From contig CACZHW010000004.1 of NCBI GenBank assembly GCA_902781095.1, positions 62,001 to 126,000 of the forward strand: a stretch of 64,000 nucleotides of DNA, read 5' to 3'. A program made the translations under genes and the position numbers. This document shows positions 50,163 through 59,737 of this stretch, one piece after another (the stretch's first letter is position 1; each line of letters starts with the position of its first letter). Under the pieces are notes generated by a model. The model was not told the DNA's origin. It worked only from the letters and a program-made list of their open reading frames with translations, and did not search any database. The stretch comes from an uncultured Eubacteriales bacterium (GTDB taxonomy: Bacteria > Bacillota > Clostridia > Christensenellales > Aristaeellaceae).

Positions 50163-53100
50163 TTATCCGTTTTTCCTGCGCTTGCGGGTGTATACCACGC
50201 CGCCCAGCAGGGCCAGGCCGGCCAGCACGCATCCGATCCACAGAACCGGCTTTGCGCCGTCGCCCGTCTTGGGCACCTTGTAGTTGACGATCGTACCACC
50301 GTTGTAGCAGCGGTCGGTCACGTCGGCGTGCGTGCCCACGTTCTCGTAGCGCACCTTGTAGCCCGCCGGCACTTCTTCCACAACGTAGTAGTCCACATAG
50401 TCCGGGAACCAGCCTTTGTACTCCCACGGGTTGCTCTTCTTGTTCACGTCGAAGAGTTTCTTCACCACGTTGCCGTTCGAGTCGTAGAGCTTCCAGTCAA
50501 TCTCGGGCAGCTGTTCGCCCTCCCAGCGCTTGTAGAAGGTGAACTTGTAGTTCAGGTCGGAATCCTCATCGTACTTGTTCGTGATGGTGATCGTTCCGCT
50601 ATCGCCCGGTTTATCGTCTTTGCCTTCCTTGGCCGGCAGCAGCCGATCGTCGCCGCTCTTCTTGTACTTATCGTAGGAGAGCGTCTCCGTCACGGAGTAG
50701 ATGATCTGCTTGCCGTCCTCGTAGACCGGCAGATGCTCCCATGTGTAGGACCAGTCATTGCCGGTACCCACTGCCACGGGCTCGTCGACCTCGATCTTGT
50801 CGCCGCCGTCCGGCTGTGCATACAGCTGTACGGTCGCGCCAGCCAATGAGCGCTTGTGCCACTTGTCGTTGTTGTCGCTCCAGATCTTGCTGACATGGAC
50901 CACAGTTTCAAACGGCTTGTGCGTGTTGTAGATGGTGAAGCTATTCTCTACTACTTTGCCGTCGTCCCCTACTGTGCCGGTGATATCCTTGGTGTAGCCC
51001 TTGATCTCATTCTCGTCGACGGAGTACTTGATCTCCGCACCGTCCAGATACTTGTCGAGTTTCACCCAGGTCGCCGTGTAGGTGTCATCACCGTTATCGG
51101 TTACCGTCAGGTTGTTGCTGTACCTGTCTGTTACGTCGGTATCGCCGGCCTTGAGGATCAGCATGCTCTTGAACTCGTCGGTCGTCGGGCGCAGGCCGTC
51201 CTGGTTGTGGTTGTCATTCCAGACCTTGGTGACGTCGATCTGCGTACGCTCGTATGTGTTGGTGATTGTCGCGTTGGGGCTGTAGGAAACTTCAGTCTTC
51301 AGCGTGCCGTCGCCGTTGTCGGTGACCTTGACGGTCGCCGTCACGTCGCCGGACTTGGTCCACGCGCCGCCGAAGCCATCTTCCTTGATGGTGTAGGTGA
51401 ACTCCTTGCCCGCATGGGACTCGTTGTAGTTGATCGGCCCGAAGGACACCGTCCCGGGTGCGCTCAGCGTGGCGGTGGTGGTGGCGGGCATCGGATCAGA
51501 GCCGCTCAGGGTGAAGGTGAGCGTCTTGCCTTCCGGCCACGTGTCGCCTTCGATCGCCTTGGTGACGTTGATCGTAGCCTCGCCCTTCGCCTTGTAGGTG
51601 TTCTTGATGGTCTTGTCCGTCGGGTTGTAGGTGACCTCGGTCGACAGCGTACCGTCGCCGTTGTCGGTGACTTCAACCGTCGCCGTCACGTCGCCGGAGC
51701 CGGTCCAGCCTGCACCGAAGCCGTCTTCGGAGACAGTGTAGGTGTAGGTCTTGCCCGCGTCCGCTTCAGTGTAGGTGATCTTTTCAAAGGTCGCCGTTCC
51801 GGGCGCGCTCAGCGTTACGGTCTTGGTCTCCGGCAGCGTCCCACCTTCGCCTGAAAGCGTGAAGGTGATCGTCTTGCCTGCCGGCCACTCAGCGCCTTCG
51901 ATGGCCTTGGTGGCCTCGATGGTCGCATCGCCGCTTGCCTCGTAGGTGTTGATGATCATCTGGTCTTCGGGGCTGTAGGTGACGTCGGTCGACAGCGTGC
52001 CGTCGCCGTTGTCCGTGACCTTGACGGTCGCCGTCACGTCGCCGGAACCGGTCCAGCCGGTACCGAAGCCGTCTTCGGAGATGGTGTAGGTATATTCCTT
52101 GTCAATATCGGCTTCCGTGTACTTGATCGCGCCGAAGGTCGCCGTTCCGGCCTCGGTCAGCTCGACGGTCTTGGTATCCGGCAGCGTTCCGCCTTCGCCC
52201 GCAAGCGTGAAGGTCAGGGTCTTGCCTTCCGGCCACTCAGCACCGGAGATCTCCTTGATGACCTCTAGCACTGCGGTGCCAGTCGCCGCGTAGGTGTTGG
52301 TGAACGTCGCGTCCTCGGGGCTGTAGGTGACTTCAGTCGACAGCGTGCCGTCACCCTTATCCGTGACCACAACGGTCGCGGTGATGGAAGTCGGCGTGCC
52401 GGTCCAGCCGTCGCCGAAGCTGCCCTCGGTGATGGTGTAGGTATAGGTCTTGCCCGCGTCGCTCTCGTCGTACGTGATCGCGTCGAAGGTCGCCTTGCCG
52501 GCCGCGGTCAGATCGACAGTCGTTTTCTCCGGCAGCGTTCCGCCTTCGCCTGCAAGCGTGAAGGTCAGCGTCTTGCCTTCCGGCCAGCTGATATTCTCAG
52601 GTGCAATGGTCTTGGTGACCTCGAGCACCGCCGTGCCTTCCGCAACGTAGGTGTTGGTGATGGTCTTGTCTTCCAGATCGTAGGTAACGGTTGTTTTCAG
52701 CGTACCGTCTCCGTTGTCCTCAACCTTGACAGTTGCCGTGATTTCCGTCGGATCTCCGGTCCAGCCGGTGCCGAAGCCATCCTCGGTGATCGTGTAGGTG
52801 TATTCCTTGTCAATGTCCGCTTCCGTGTAGGTGATCTTTTCAAAGGTCGCCGTTCCGGGCGCGCTCAGCGTTACGGTCTTGGTCTCCGGCAGCGTCCCGC
52901 CTTCGCCCGCAAGCGTGAAGGTGATCGTCTTGCCAGACGGCCACGCAGCGCCTTCGATGGCCTTGGTCGCTTCGAGAACCGCTTCACCCTTGGCCTCGTA
53001 AGTGTTGGTGATGGTCTTATTTTCGGGGCTGTAGGTGATCTCGGTCGCCAGCGTGCCGTCGCCGTTGTCCGTGACCTTGACGGTCGCAGTCACATCGCCG

Positions 53101-56100
53101 GAAGCGGTCCAGCCGTCGCCGAAGCCGTCCTCGGAGATGGTGTAGGTGTAGGTCTTGCCCACATCGCTCTCGTCATAGGTGATCGGATCGAAGGTCGCCG
53201 TTCCTTCTGCGCTCAGCGTCACGGTCTTGGCCGTCGGCAGCGTCCCGCCTTCGCCCGCAAGCGTGAAGGTCAACGTCTTGCCTTCCGGCCAGCCGGCGCC
53301 TTCAAGCGCCTTAACGACCTCAAGCTCCGCCTCGCCGCTCGCCTCGTAGGTGTTGATAATGGTCGCATCTGCGGGGCTGTAGGTGATCTTGGTGGACAGT
53401 GTTCCGTCGCCGTTATCGGTAACTTCAACCGTTGCCGTCACATCGCCGGAACCGGTCCAGCCTGCGCCGAAGCCGTTGCCCTCACTGATGGTGTAGACGT
53501 AGTTCTTGCCCGCATCAGCCTCGGTGTACTCGATCGCGGCGAAGGTAACCTCACCTTCCGCGGTCAGCGTCTCGGGATCAGGCAGCGTGTCACCCTCACC
53601 GTCAACAGTGAAGGTCAGTTCCTTGCCCTCCGGCCAGCCGGCGCCTTCAAGCGCCTTCTTGGCCTTGAGCACTGCTTCGCCGGTCGCCTTGTAGGTGTTG
53701 GTGAAGGTCGCATCTGCGGGGTTGTAGGTAGCTTTGGCCTCCAACGTACCGTCGCCCTTATCGGTGACCGTTACAGTGGCGGTGATGGAAGCCGGCGTGC
53801 CGGTCCAGCCGTCGCCGAGGCTTCCCTCGGTGATGGTGTAGGTATAGGTCTTGCCGGCATCCGCTTCACTGTAAGTGATCGTGTCGAATGTAACAGGGCC
53901 GGCCGCTTTGATGGTCTTTGTCGCCGCGGCAGGCATCGGCGCACCGTTATTGCCCGCGAGGGTGAAGGTCAGTTCCTTGCCCTCCGGCCAGGCAGCGCCT
54001 GCGATGGCCTTCTGTGCCTCGAGGATGACGCTTCCCTCAGCCACATAGGTATTGGTGATGGTCTTGTCCTCGGGGTTGTAGGTGATCTTCGTCGCGAGCG
54101 TGCCGTCACCGTTGTCCGTGACTTCGACAGTCGCAGTGATATTGGTCGGTGAACCCGTCCAGCCGGTGCCGAAGCCATCTTCTGTGATGGTGTAGGTGTA
54201 GGTCTGGCCAGCGTCGGCTTCGGTGTACTTGATCGCGCCGAAGGTCGCCGTTCCGGGCGCTTCCAATGTCTCAGTATTGAGTTCCGGCAGCGTGCCACCC
54301 TGGCCTGAGAGCGTAAAGGTGATCTTCTTGCCTTCCGGCCAGGCAGCGCCTTTAATGGCCTTGGTTGCCTCGAGTACTGCTTCGCCCTCAGCCTTGTAAG
54401 TGTTGGTGATGGTCTTGTCTTCCGGGCTGTAGGTGACTTCGGTCGCGAGCGTGCCGTCGCCGTTGTCGGTAACAACTACCGTGGCGGTGATCTCCTCAGG
54501 CGCACCGGTCCAGCCCTTGCCGAAGCCGTCCTCGGTAATGGTGTAGGTGTAGGTCTGGCCCGCGTCAGCCTCGGTGTACGTGATCGCGCCAAACTTCGCC
54601 GTTCCGGGCGCAGTCAGTGCCGCGGTCTTGGTCTCCGGCAGCGTTCCGCCTTCGCCCGCCAGCGTAAAGGTCAGCGTCTTGCCATTCGGCCAGGCCGCGC
54701 CTTCGATGGCCTTGGTCGCTTCAAGCACAGCTTCGCCGGTCGCTTTGTAGGTGTTGGTGAAGGTCGCGTTCTCGGGACTGTAGGTGACCTTGGTTCCCAG
54801 CGTGCCGTCGCCGTTGTCCGTAACGACTACCGTAGCCGTGATGGAGTCCGGAGAACCGGTCCAGCCGGTGCCGAAGCTGTTTTCGGTTACGGTGTAGGTG
54901 TAGGTCTTTCCTGCGTCGCTCTCGTCGTAGGTGATCGCGCCGAAGGTCGCCTTGCCCGGTGCGCTCAGTTCAACCGTCTTCTCCTCCGGCAGCGTGCCGC
55001 CCTGGCCCGCAAGCGTGAAGGTCAGCGTCTTGTTTGCCGGCCAGGCAGCGCCTTCGACAGCCTTGGTGACTTCGATGACCGCTTCGCCTTCAGCCTCGTA
55101 GGTGTTGGTAAAGGTCGCGTCTTCGGGGCTGTAGGTAACTTCTGTTTTCAGCGTGCCGTCGCCGTTGTCGATGACCTTAACAGTGGCCGTGATGGAAGCC
55201 GGTGCGCCGGTCCAGCCGGTGCCGAAGCCGTCTTCGGTGATGGTGTAGGTGTAGGTCTGGCCCGCGTCGGCCTCGGTGTAGGTGATTGCGCCAAAGGTCG
55301 CCTTGCCGGGCTCAGTCAGCTCAACAGTCTTGGTCGTCGGCAGTGTGCCGCCCTGGCCTGCGAGCGTAAAGGTGATCTTACCGTTCTCCGGCCACTCAGC
55401 GCCCTTGATGGCCTTCGTGGCTTCGAGTACGGCAGTGCCTTCTGCCTTATAGGTGTTGGTAATGGTCGCGTCTTCAGGAGTATAAGTAACCGTCGTTTCG
55501 AGCGTGCCATCGCCGTTGTCCTTAACGGCTACCGTAGCGGTAATCGTCTCGGGCGAGGCGGTCCAGCCTTTGCCGAAACCGTCTTCAGAGATGGTGTAGG
55601 TGTAGGTCTTGCCCGCGTCCGCTTCAGAGTAGGTGATCTCTCCGAAGGTCGCTTTGCCGGCTGCGGTCAGCTTTACGGTTTCGCCGCCCTCCGCGGGCAT
55701 CGGCGCGCTCTCCGTGCCTGCAAGGGTCAGGGTCAGGGTCTTGCCTTCCGGCCAGGCCGCGCCTTCAATGGCCTTCGTGGCTTCGAGGGTCGCCGTGCCG
55801 GTCGCTGTGTAGGTGTTGGTGAACTTCGCATCTTCGGGACTGTAGGTAACTTCTGTCTTCAGCGTTCCGTCGCCGTTGTCGGTGACTTCAACAGTCGCCT
55901 TGACGGACGCCGGAGAGCCGGACCAGCCAGCGCCGAAGCTGTCCTCAGTGATGGTGTATTCGTAGCTCTTGCCCGCGTCTTCCAAGCCGTACGTGATCGG
56001 TCCGAAGGTGACGCTGCCGGCTGCCGTCAGTTCTGCTGTGGTCTTCTCCGGCATCGGAGCATTCGTTCCTGCGATGGTCAGCGTCAGGGTCTTGCCCGAC

Positions 56101-59100
56101 GGCCAGGCCGCGCCGGTAATCCCCTTGTTAACGACGATGGATGCTTCGCCGTCCGCATCGTAAACGTTGGTGAAGGACAGCTGCACCTGGTCGGTGGTCG
56201 GGCTCACAACCAGATTGCCCTTGCCGTCGTCGGTGACGGTGAAGGTCAGCGTCTTGCCCTCCTCGGCATCGGGATCATTGGTCACGCCGTCGACTTCGCC
56301 GGATTCCGTAACCTTGTACTCGTAAGTGCCCGGTACGGTAAAGGTGATCTCGCCGAACTCGTAGAATCCCGGCTTATTCGGGAACGCATAATCCGGGCTG
56401 TTGTCGATCTCGGTGTTCTCAGGCATCGGGGCGTCAGTCGGGCTGACAGCCTCAATCTTAAAGGTGAAGTCTCCCCCATCAATCAGATCATCGTTGCCCG
56501 TAATGACCTTCTGTACCGGCGGGTCAACCTTCACCGGAGTCGGGGTGTAGGTGTTGGTGATGGTAATTGTGGTATTGCCATCATCATCGGTTTCTACCTC
56601 AAGATCCTCTTCTTTATATCCTGTGGGAACTGCAACCTCATCGGCAGAATAGGCGATCAATACACCTACTTCTTTTTTACCATCCGTCTCGGTTATCTTA
56701 TTCTTCGGGAGATCCGTCCAAGTGTAGGTCCACTTATTGTCTTCATTCAGCGCAACCGGATCACCGGACGCTGTGCCGTCCGCAGTCAGCTGCACGTTGA
56801 TGGATGCCGGGCGGATCTTGCCGATATCATTGTTGTCATCCCAAACCTTTTTGACAGTGACCTGGGTCACTTCCGGCGTATGGGTATTGGTAATCGTCCC
56901 ATGGTCCTTCGCCGGGCTGCCTTCAGTGGTATAACCGTCGATTGCGCTTTCAGCAACGGTATACTCAACTTCCGTACCGTTGTTGAACCGCGGCAGACCG
57001 GTATAAGAAATGGTATAAGTATCGTTTCCGTTATCAACGACCGTCGGCTCCTTGCCTTCGACTGCCGGCGAAAGCGTCAGCTTTGCCTTGAGTTCATCCG
57101 CAGTCAGGCGCTTGCCGTCCTGATTCTTTGCATCGGCCCAGACCTTGGTGATCTCAAGGTCGGTAAGTTCATAGTCGTTGGTGAAGACCACCTGATAAGA
57201 CGTATTGGTATCTTCAACAGTACCGGTGGTTGTTTGCGCTCCGGAGAATGTGCTGTCTTCGCCAGCCGTCAACTCCGCCTTATTAAAGGCGAAGCCGTCC
57301 GCCAAGTTGCCTTCAGCAAAGGTGTAGGTAGTATCTGTAGGCAGGTTGGTGAAACGCAAGTTCCAGCCGTCCTTCATCTGGACAGTGATTGGCGTGCCAC
57401 TGGGAGCATAGTAATAACCACTGGAAGACGGTCCCGTTGCCCCGGAAACAGTGGCGTCCATAACTGTGGCGCCGGCTTTGGTGTCATAGATGGAGAACCA
57501 GACATAGTAATCAGAGTTGGTGTCGCCTGCAGACCCGCTCGAAGCCTTGGAATTGTTGACCGTCAGGGTGAAGGGGAAGGTAGCGTCTTCAGGCGCATCC
57601 TCACCGGTAACATCCTTCCGGAGGTTCAGGTTGGAGCGGCGATAGTTGTACGCATCGAGGCTTGCAGCAGAACTGCCGTTAGAATAGTAGGTCTTGTTGT
57701 TGATGGTATAGGTCTGCGCACCAGAGGGGGCGGGGTGCGCATCATCGACCATGGTCAGCATGGTCAGGGTGCCATTGATGATCATCGGGTGAACCGTCGG
57801 CGTGACGAGTTCCCAGTTATACTGCTCAGGGCCAAGCTCAGCGAAGGTAAAGTCGTGGCCTTCCGCACCGGAAAGCACCTTTCCGTTCCGGATGATACCG
57901 GGAGAAATATAGATGTTATTTGCAGTCCACTCCGGGTCGCTTAGTGTAACTTCATGGAAATCATCATCATCCATCAGGATGGTCATTTTGATGGATCCGA
58001 CCGCGCGGGCATCCAGTTCGTTCTGCCACGCCTTGGTCACGTCCATCGTGGAAGAAGTAGTTGCAACAGGATCGGGGTTCGTATATGCAGAAGTCTGCTG
58101 CCCGGCATCGTCGCGGGTGTCGTCATAGGACAGCGTGGCGTTCGTATTGGTGTGCAGAGCATAACCTTCAGTAATATACTTCTTTATTTCAGGATCAAGA
58201 TCATTATAAGAGATATCGCCGTTCTTCAACTGGGCGATGATATCATAGGTCGTCTGACTGGGATAGCAGTCGAAGGTGACGGTGTAACGTACGCCGTTCT
58301 CCAGTACGCCGACAGAGGACAGATCCCATTCGACCTGACCGTTTACAAATGTGGCTGCGGGAGCACCGCCTTCACCGCCTGTTGCCCACGGTTCATTGGC
58401 TCCATGCGTGCCGCCGGAACGGTAGTATTTAAAGGAAGATGTATCAACTTCCAAAAGTTTGATAGGGCCGGAGGAGGTGGTTACCTGATTGGTCGTGCCG
58501 TCGTCAATTTCCGTATTGCCGATACCGGCCATCTCGATCTTGGCGAGGATGTCCGAAATCGCCTGATTAAGCGCAGCGGTATCAGACGCACTGTAATAGT
58601 TTTTTGCAGGTGCCCCTGCATCTGTTGTCAGCTGCTCCATGCGGTCGACGTTGCCGAACGCGCCGATGGTAAAGAAGTTACCCGGCGTGACCCTGGTTGC
58701 AAGGGCCTGCGCGTCATCCACGGCCGTCGTATAGCAGCGCTCAATGTTCTGGGTTGTCTCCTGGCCGGAACCCCATTGATGATACGTTCTGCTCCAGTCA
58801 TTCCAACCGTTCTGCGTGGTGCGGAAGGTGGGGTTGCCGTCAGAAACGAAGATGGCGAAGGTCTGATCATCATCGTTGAAATCCACGCCGTTGGCTGTCT
58901 GCAGGGCAGATTCCCAGTTCGTGCCGCCGTTGCCTTCGTTTCCAAGCCCGTTGACCGCGGTTCTGAACGTAGAGGCGCTGTTGGTCGGCTGCTGTGCGAC
59001 GCTGGAAGACGTCGCGAACCGAACGAGCGCCATCTCAACCGTATTGGGCTCACTGCTCGTGTTATAGGCATACAGCGAGTTTGCCAGGCTGTTGACGGCG

Positions 59101-59366
59101 TTCTTTGCCGCCGTCATCCGCTGCGAATTCATGGATCCGGACGTATCCACGATGACGATGACGTTGATGTTGTTAGGCTTCTTTTCAGAGTCGCCCACCA
59201 CATCCAGCGACACCGTATACGTGCCGTCATGATTATCCGTCAGGTTCTTGGTGTGCGCCGGCTTATCTCCTACTGCCGCCAGCGCAGACGTGCTGAATAC
59301 ACAGGTAAACAGCACCATCAGGCTCAAGACCAGGGTGATGATGGACAATGACCTCGACCGCTTCAT
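50163..59366 (-). CDS. Giant VWA/Cna-B/FctA-repeat surface adhesin with sortase signal
   Basis: Cell-wall protein of 3067 residues. Signal peptide 1-30. VWA domain about 65-290 with MIDAS DTSGS (74-78) and VSDGNP. Cna-B-like and related domains run to about 960 (ITKVWADAKNQDG, VKKVWDDNND), then one FctA/Spy0128-type domain. Fourteen near-identical repeats of about 117 residues (1074-2707) follow the same FctA-like plan (TFGAITYTEADAGKTYTYTITEDGFG, NTY end). Three more Cna-B-type domains follow, then VPKTG (3031-3035), a hydrophobic helix and RKRRKNG. The Lys and Asn/Glu placement suggests internal isopeptide bonds. It should form a long stalk presenting the VWA head. The N-terminal third looks less GC-rich than its neighbours. 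Confidence 0.93.
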   Translation of the reverse strand: MKRSRSLSIITLVLSLMVLFTCVFSTSALAAVGDKPAHTKNLTDNHDGTYTVSLDVVGDSEKKPNNINVIVIVDTSGSMNSQRMTAAKNAVNSLANSLYAYNTSSEPNTVEMALVRFATSSSVAQQPTNSASTFRTAVNGLGNEGNGGTNWESALQTANGVDFNDDDQTFAIFVSDGNPTFRTTQNGWNDWSRTYHQWGSGQETTQNIERCYTTAVDDAQALATRVTPGNFFTIGAFGNVDRMEQLTTDAGAPAKNYYSASDTAALNQAISDILAKIEMAGIGNTEIDDGTTNQVTTSSGPIKLLEVDTSSFKYYRSGGTHGANEPWATGGEGGAPAATFVNGQVEWDLSSVGVLENGVRYTVTFDCYPSQTTYDIIAQLKNGDISYNDLDPEIKKYITEGYALHTNTNATLSYDDTRDDAGQQTSAYTNPDPVATTSSTMDVTKAWQNELDARAVGSIKMTILMDDDDFHEVTLSDPEWTANNIYISPGIIRNGKVLSGAEGHDFTFAELGPEQYNWELVTPTVHPMIINGTLTMLTMVDDAHPAPSGAQTYTINNKTYYSNGSSAASLDAYNYRRSNLNLRKDVTGEDAPEDATFPFTLTVNNSKASSGSAGDTNSDYYVWFSIYDTKAGATVMDATVSGATGPSSSGYYYAPSGTPITVQMKDGWNLRFTNLPTDTTYTFAEGNLADGFAFNKAELTAGEDSTFSGAQTTTGTVEDTNTSYQVVFTNDYELTDLEITKVWADAKNQDGKRLTADELKAKLTLSPAVEGKEPTVVDNGNDTYTISYTGLPRFNNGTEVEYTVAESAIDGYTTEGSPAKDHGTITNTHTPEVTQVTVKKVWDDNNDIGKIRPASINVQLTADGTASGDPVALNEDNKWTYTWTDLPKNKITETDGKKEVGVLIAYSADEVAVPTGYKEEDLEVETDDDGNTTITITNTYTPTPVKVDPPVQKVITGNDDLIDGGDFTFKIEAVSPTDAPMPENTEIDNSPDYAFPNKPGFYEFGEITFTVPGTYEYKVTESGEVDGVTNDPDAEEGKTLTFTVTDDGKGNLVVSPTTDQVQLSFTNVYDADGEASIVVNKGITGAAWPSGKTLTLTIAGTNAPMPEKTTAELTAAGSVTFGPITYGLEDAGKSYEYTITEDSFGAGWSGSPASVKATVEVTDNGDGTLKTEVTYSPEDAKFTNTYTATGTATLEATKAIEGAAWPEGKTLTLTLAGTESAPMPAEGGETVKLTAAGKATFGEITYSEADAGKTYTYTISEDGFGKGWTASPETITATVAVKDNGDGTLETTVTYTPEDATITNTYKAEGTAVLEATKAIKGAEWPENGKITFTLAGQGGTLPTTKTVELTEPGKATFGAITYTEADAGQTYTYTITEDGFGTGWTGAPASITATVKVIDNGDGTLKTEVTYSPEDATFTNTYEAEGEAVIEVTKAVEGAAWPANKTLTFTLAGQGGTLPEEKTVELSAPGKATFGAITYDESDAGKTYTYTVTENSFGTGWTGSPDSITATVVVTDNGDGTLGTKVTYSPENATFTNTYKATGEAVLEATKAIEGAAWPNGKTLTFTLAGEGGTLPETKTAALTAPGTAKFGAITYTEADAGQTYTYTITEDGFGKGWTGAPEEITATVVVTDNGDGTLATEVTYSPEDKTITNTYKAEGEAVLEATKAIKGAAWPEGKKITFTLSGQGGTLPELNTETLEAPGTATFGAIKYTEADAGQTYTYTITEDGFGTGWTGSPTNITATVEVTDNGDGTLATKITYNPEDKTITNTYVAEGSVILEAQKAIAGAAWPEGKELTFTLAGNNGAPMPAAATKTIKAAGPVTFDTITYSEADAGKTYTYTITEGSLGDGWTGTPASITATVTVTDKGDGTLEAKATYNPADATFTNTYKATGEAVLKAKKALEGAGWPEGKELTFTVDGEGDTLPDPETLTAEGEVTFAAIEYTEADAGKNYVYTISEGNGFGAGWTGSGDVTATVEVTDNGDGTLSTKITYSPADATIINTYEASGEAELEVVKALEGAGWPEGKTLTFTLAGEGGTLPTAKTVTLSAEGTATFDPITYDESDVGKTYTYTISEDGFGDGWTASGDVTATVKVTDNGDGTLATEITYSPENKTITNTYEAKGEAVLEATKAIEGAAWPSGKTITFTLAGEGGTLPETKTVTLSAPGTATFEKITYTEADIDKEYTYTITEDGFGTGWTGDPTEITATVKVEDNGDGTLKTTVTYDLEDKTITNTYVAEGTAVLEVTKTIAPENISWPEGKTLTFTLAGEGGTLPEKTTVDLTAAGKATFDAITYDESDAGKTYTYTITEGSFGDGWTGTPTSITATVVVTDKGDGTLSTEVTYSPEDATFTNTYAATGTAVLEVIKEISGAEWPEGKTLTFTLAGEGGTLPDTKTVELTEAGTATFGAIKYTEADIDKEYTYTISEDGFGTGWTGSGDVTATVKVTDNGDGTLSTDVTYSPEDQMIINTYEASGDATIEATKAIEGAEWPAGKTITFTLSGEGGTLPETKTVTLSAPGTATFEKITYTEADAGKTYTYTVSEDGFGAGWTGSGDVTATVEVTDNGDGTLSTEVTYNPTDKTIKNTYKAKGEATINVTKAIEGDTWPEGKTLTFTLSGSDPMPATTTATLSAPGTVSFGPINYNESHAGKEFTYTIKEDGFGGAWTKSGDVTATVKVTDNGDGTLKTEVSYSPNATITNTYERTQIDVTKVWNDNHNQDGLRPTTDEFKSMLILKAGDTDVTDRYSNNLTVTDNGDDTYTATWVKLDKYLDGAEIKYSVDENEIKGYTKDITGTVGDDGKVVENSFTIYNTHKPFETVVHVSKIWSDNNDKWHKRSLAGATVQLYAQPDGGDKIEVDEPVAVGTGNDWSYTWEHLPVYEDGKQIIYSVTETLSYDKYKKSGDDRLLPAKEGKDDKPGDSGTITITNKYDEDSDLNYKFTFYKRWEGEQLPEIDWKLYDSNGNVVKKLFDVNKKSNPWEYKGWFPDYVDYYVVEEVPAGYKVRYENVGTHADVTDRCYNGGTIVNYKVPKTGDGAKPVLWIGCVLAGLALLGGVVYTRKRRKNG
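51246..56147 (-). repeat. Fourteen tandem intragenic repeats of about 350 bases
   Basis: Fourteen in-frame units encode FctA-like domains, each opening with a Glu/Thr-Ala-x-Leu/Ile-Glu-x-x-Lys motif and GAAWPEGK and closing with NTYxAxG. Units differ by scattered substitutions; 3, 5, 6 and 10 to 13 share GGTLPxxKTV, while 1, 2, 7 and 14 carry an alternative (A)PMP loop. The mosaic looks like repeat expansion and recombination. Confidence 0.95.
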
Positions 59367-59416
59367 TTGGGTATCCCCCTCCGTTTAGTTTTGATACGGC
59401 AACAGATAGTCAACGT

Positions 59417-59422
59417 ATTATA
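59417..59422 (-). promoter_or_regulatory. Possible -10 box for the adhesin gene
   Basis: A perfect TATAAT on the minus strand about 50 bases before the ATG; the best -35 at 17 bases (ATGAGA) is poor, so an activator may be needed. The surrounding 59367-59640 is A/T-rich and non-coding with no other feature that I can support. Confidence 0.45.
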
Positions 59423-59651
59423 ATCGTGTGTATATTGAATCTCATATATAATAATGCTTATCTTTCAAAAAATCAATCCCCTTTCTATCTCCTCTTTCTA
59501 AACTTTTGGATAGATCAGGACACGCTCTCCGTATGGGTGCACGATGCCGTATGTTGTATGAATCCTAATGAATCGGCACTTCATTTAGTTTCTTCATACG
59601 GAAAAGGCCGGGTTTCACGGTTCGGAAAGACGCAAAAATCTTCTCAAAAAC

Positions 59652-59678
59652 AGAAAGGGCGTTTTTCACGCCCTTTCT
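59652..59678 (-). terminator. Terminator of the FMN/FAD reductase gene
   Basis: Perfect 11-bp arms AGAAAGGGCGT and ACGCCCTTTCT with a 5-base loop, followed by GTTTTTG on the minus strand. Confidence 0.9.
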
Positions 59679-59737
59679 AAATATTAAATTTTTATTACGT
59701 TTTAAACCGGCATGCGGTCGGTTTGCCGATTACAGAC

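Noticed and set aside
51246..56147. CRISPR-like array
   Set aside because: The regular repeats are about 350 bases, in frame and protein-coding; there are no short direct repeats with unique spacers and no cas genes.
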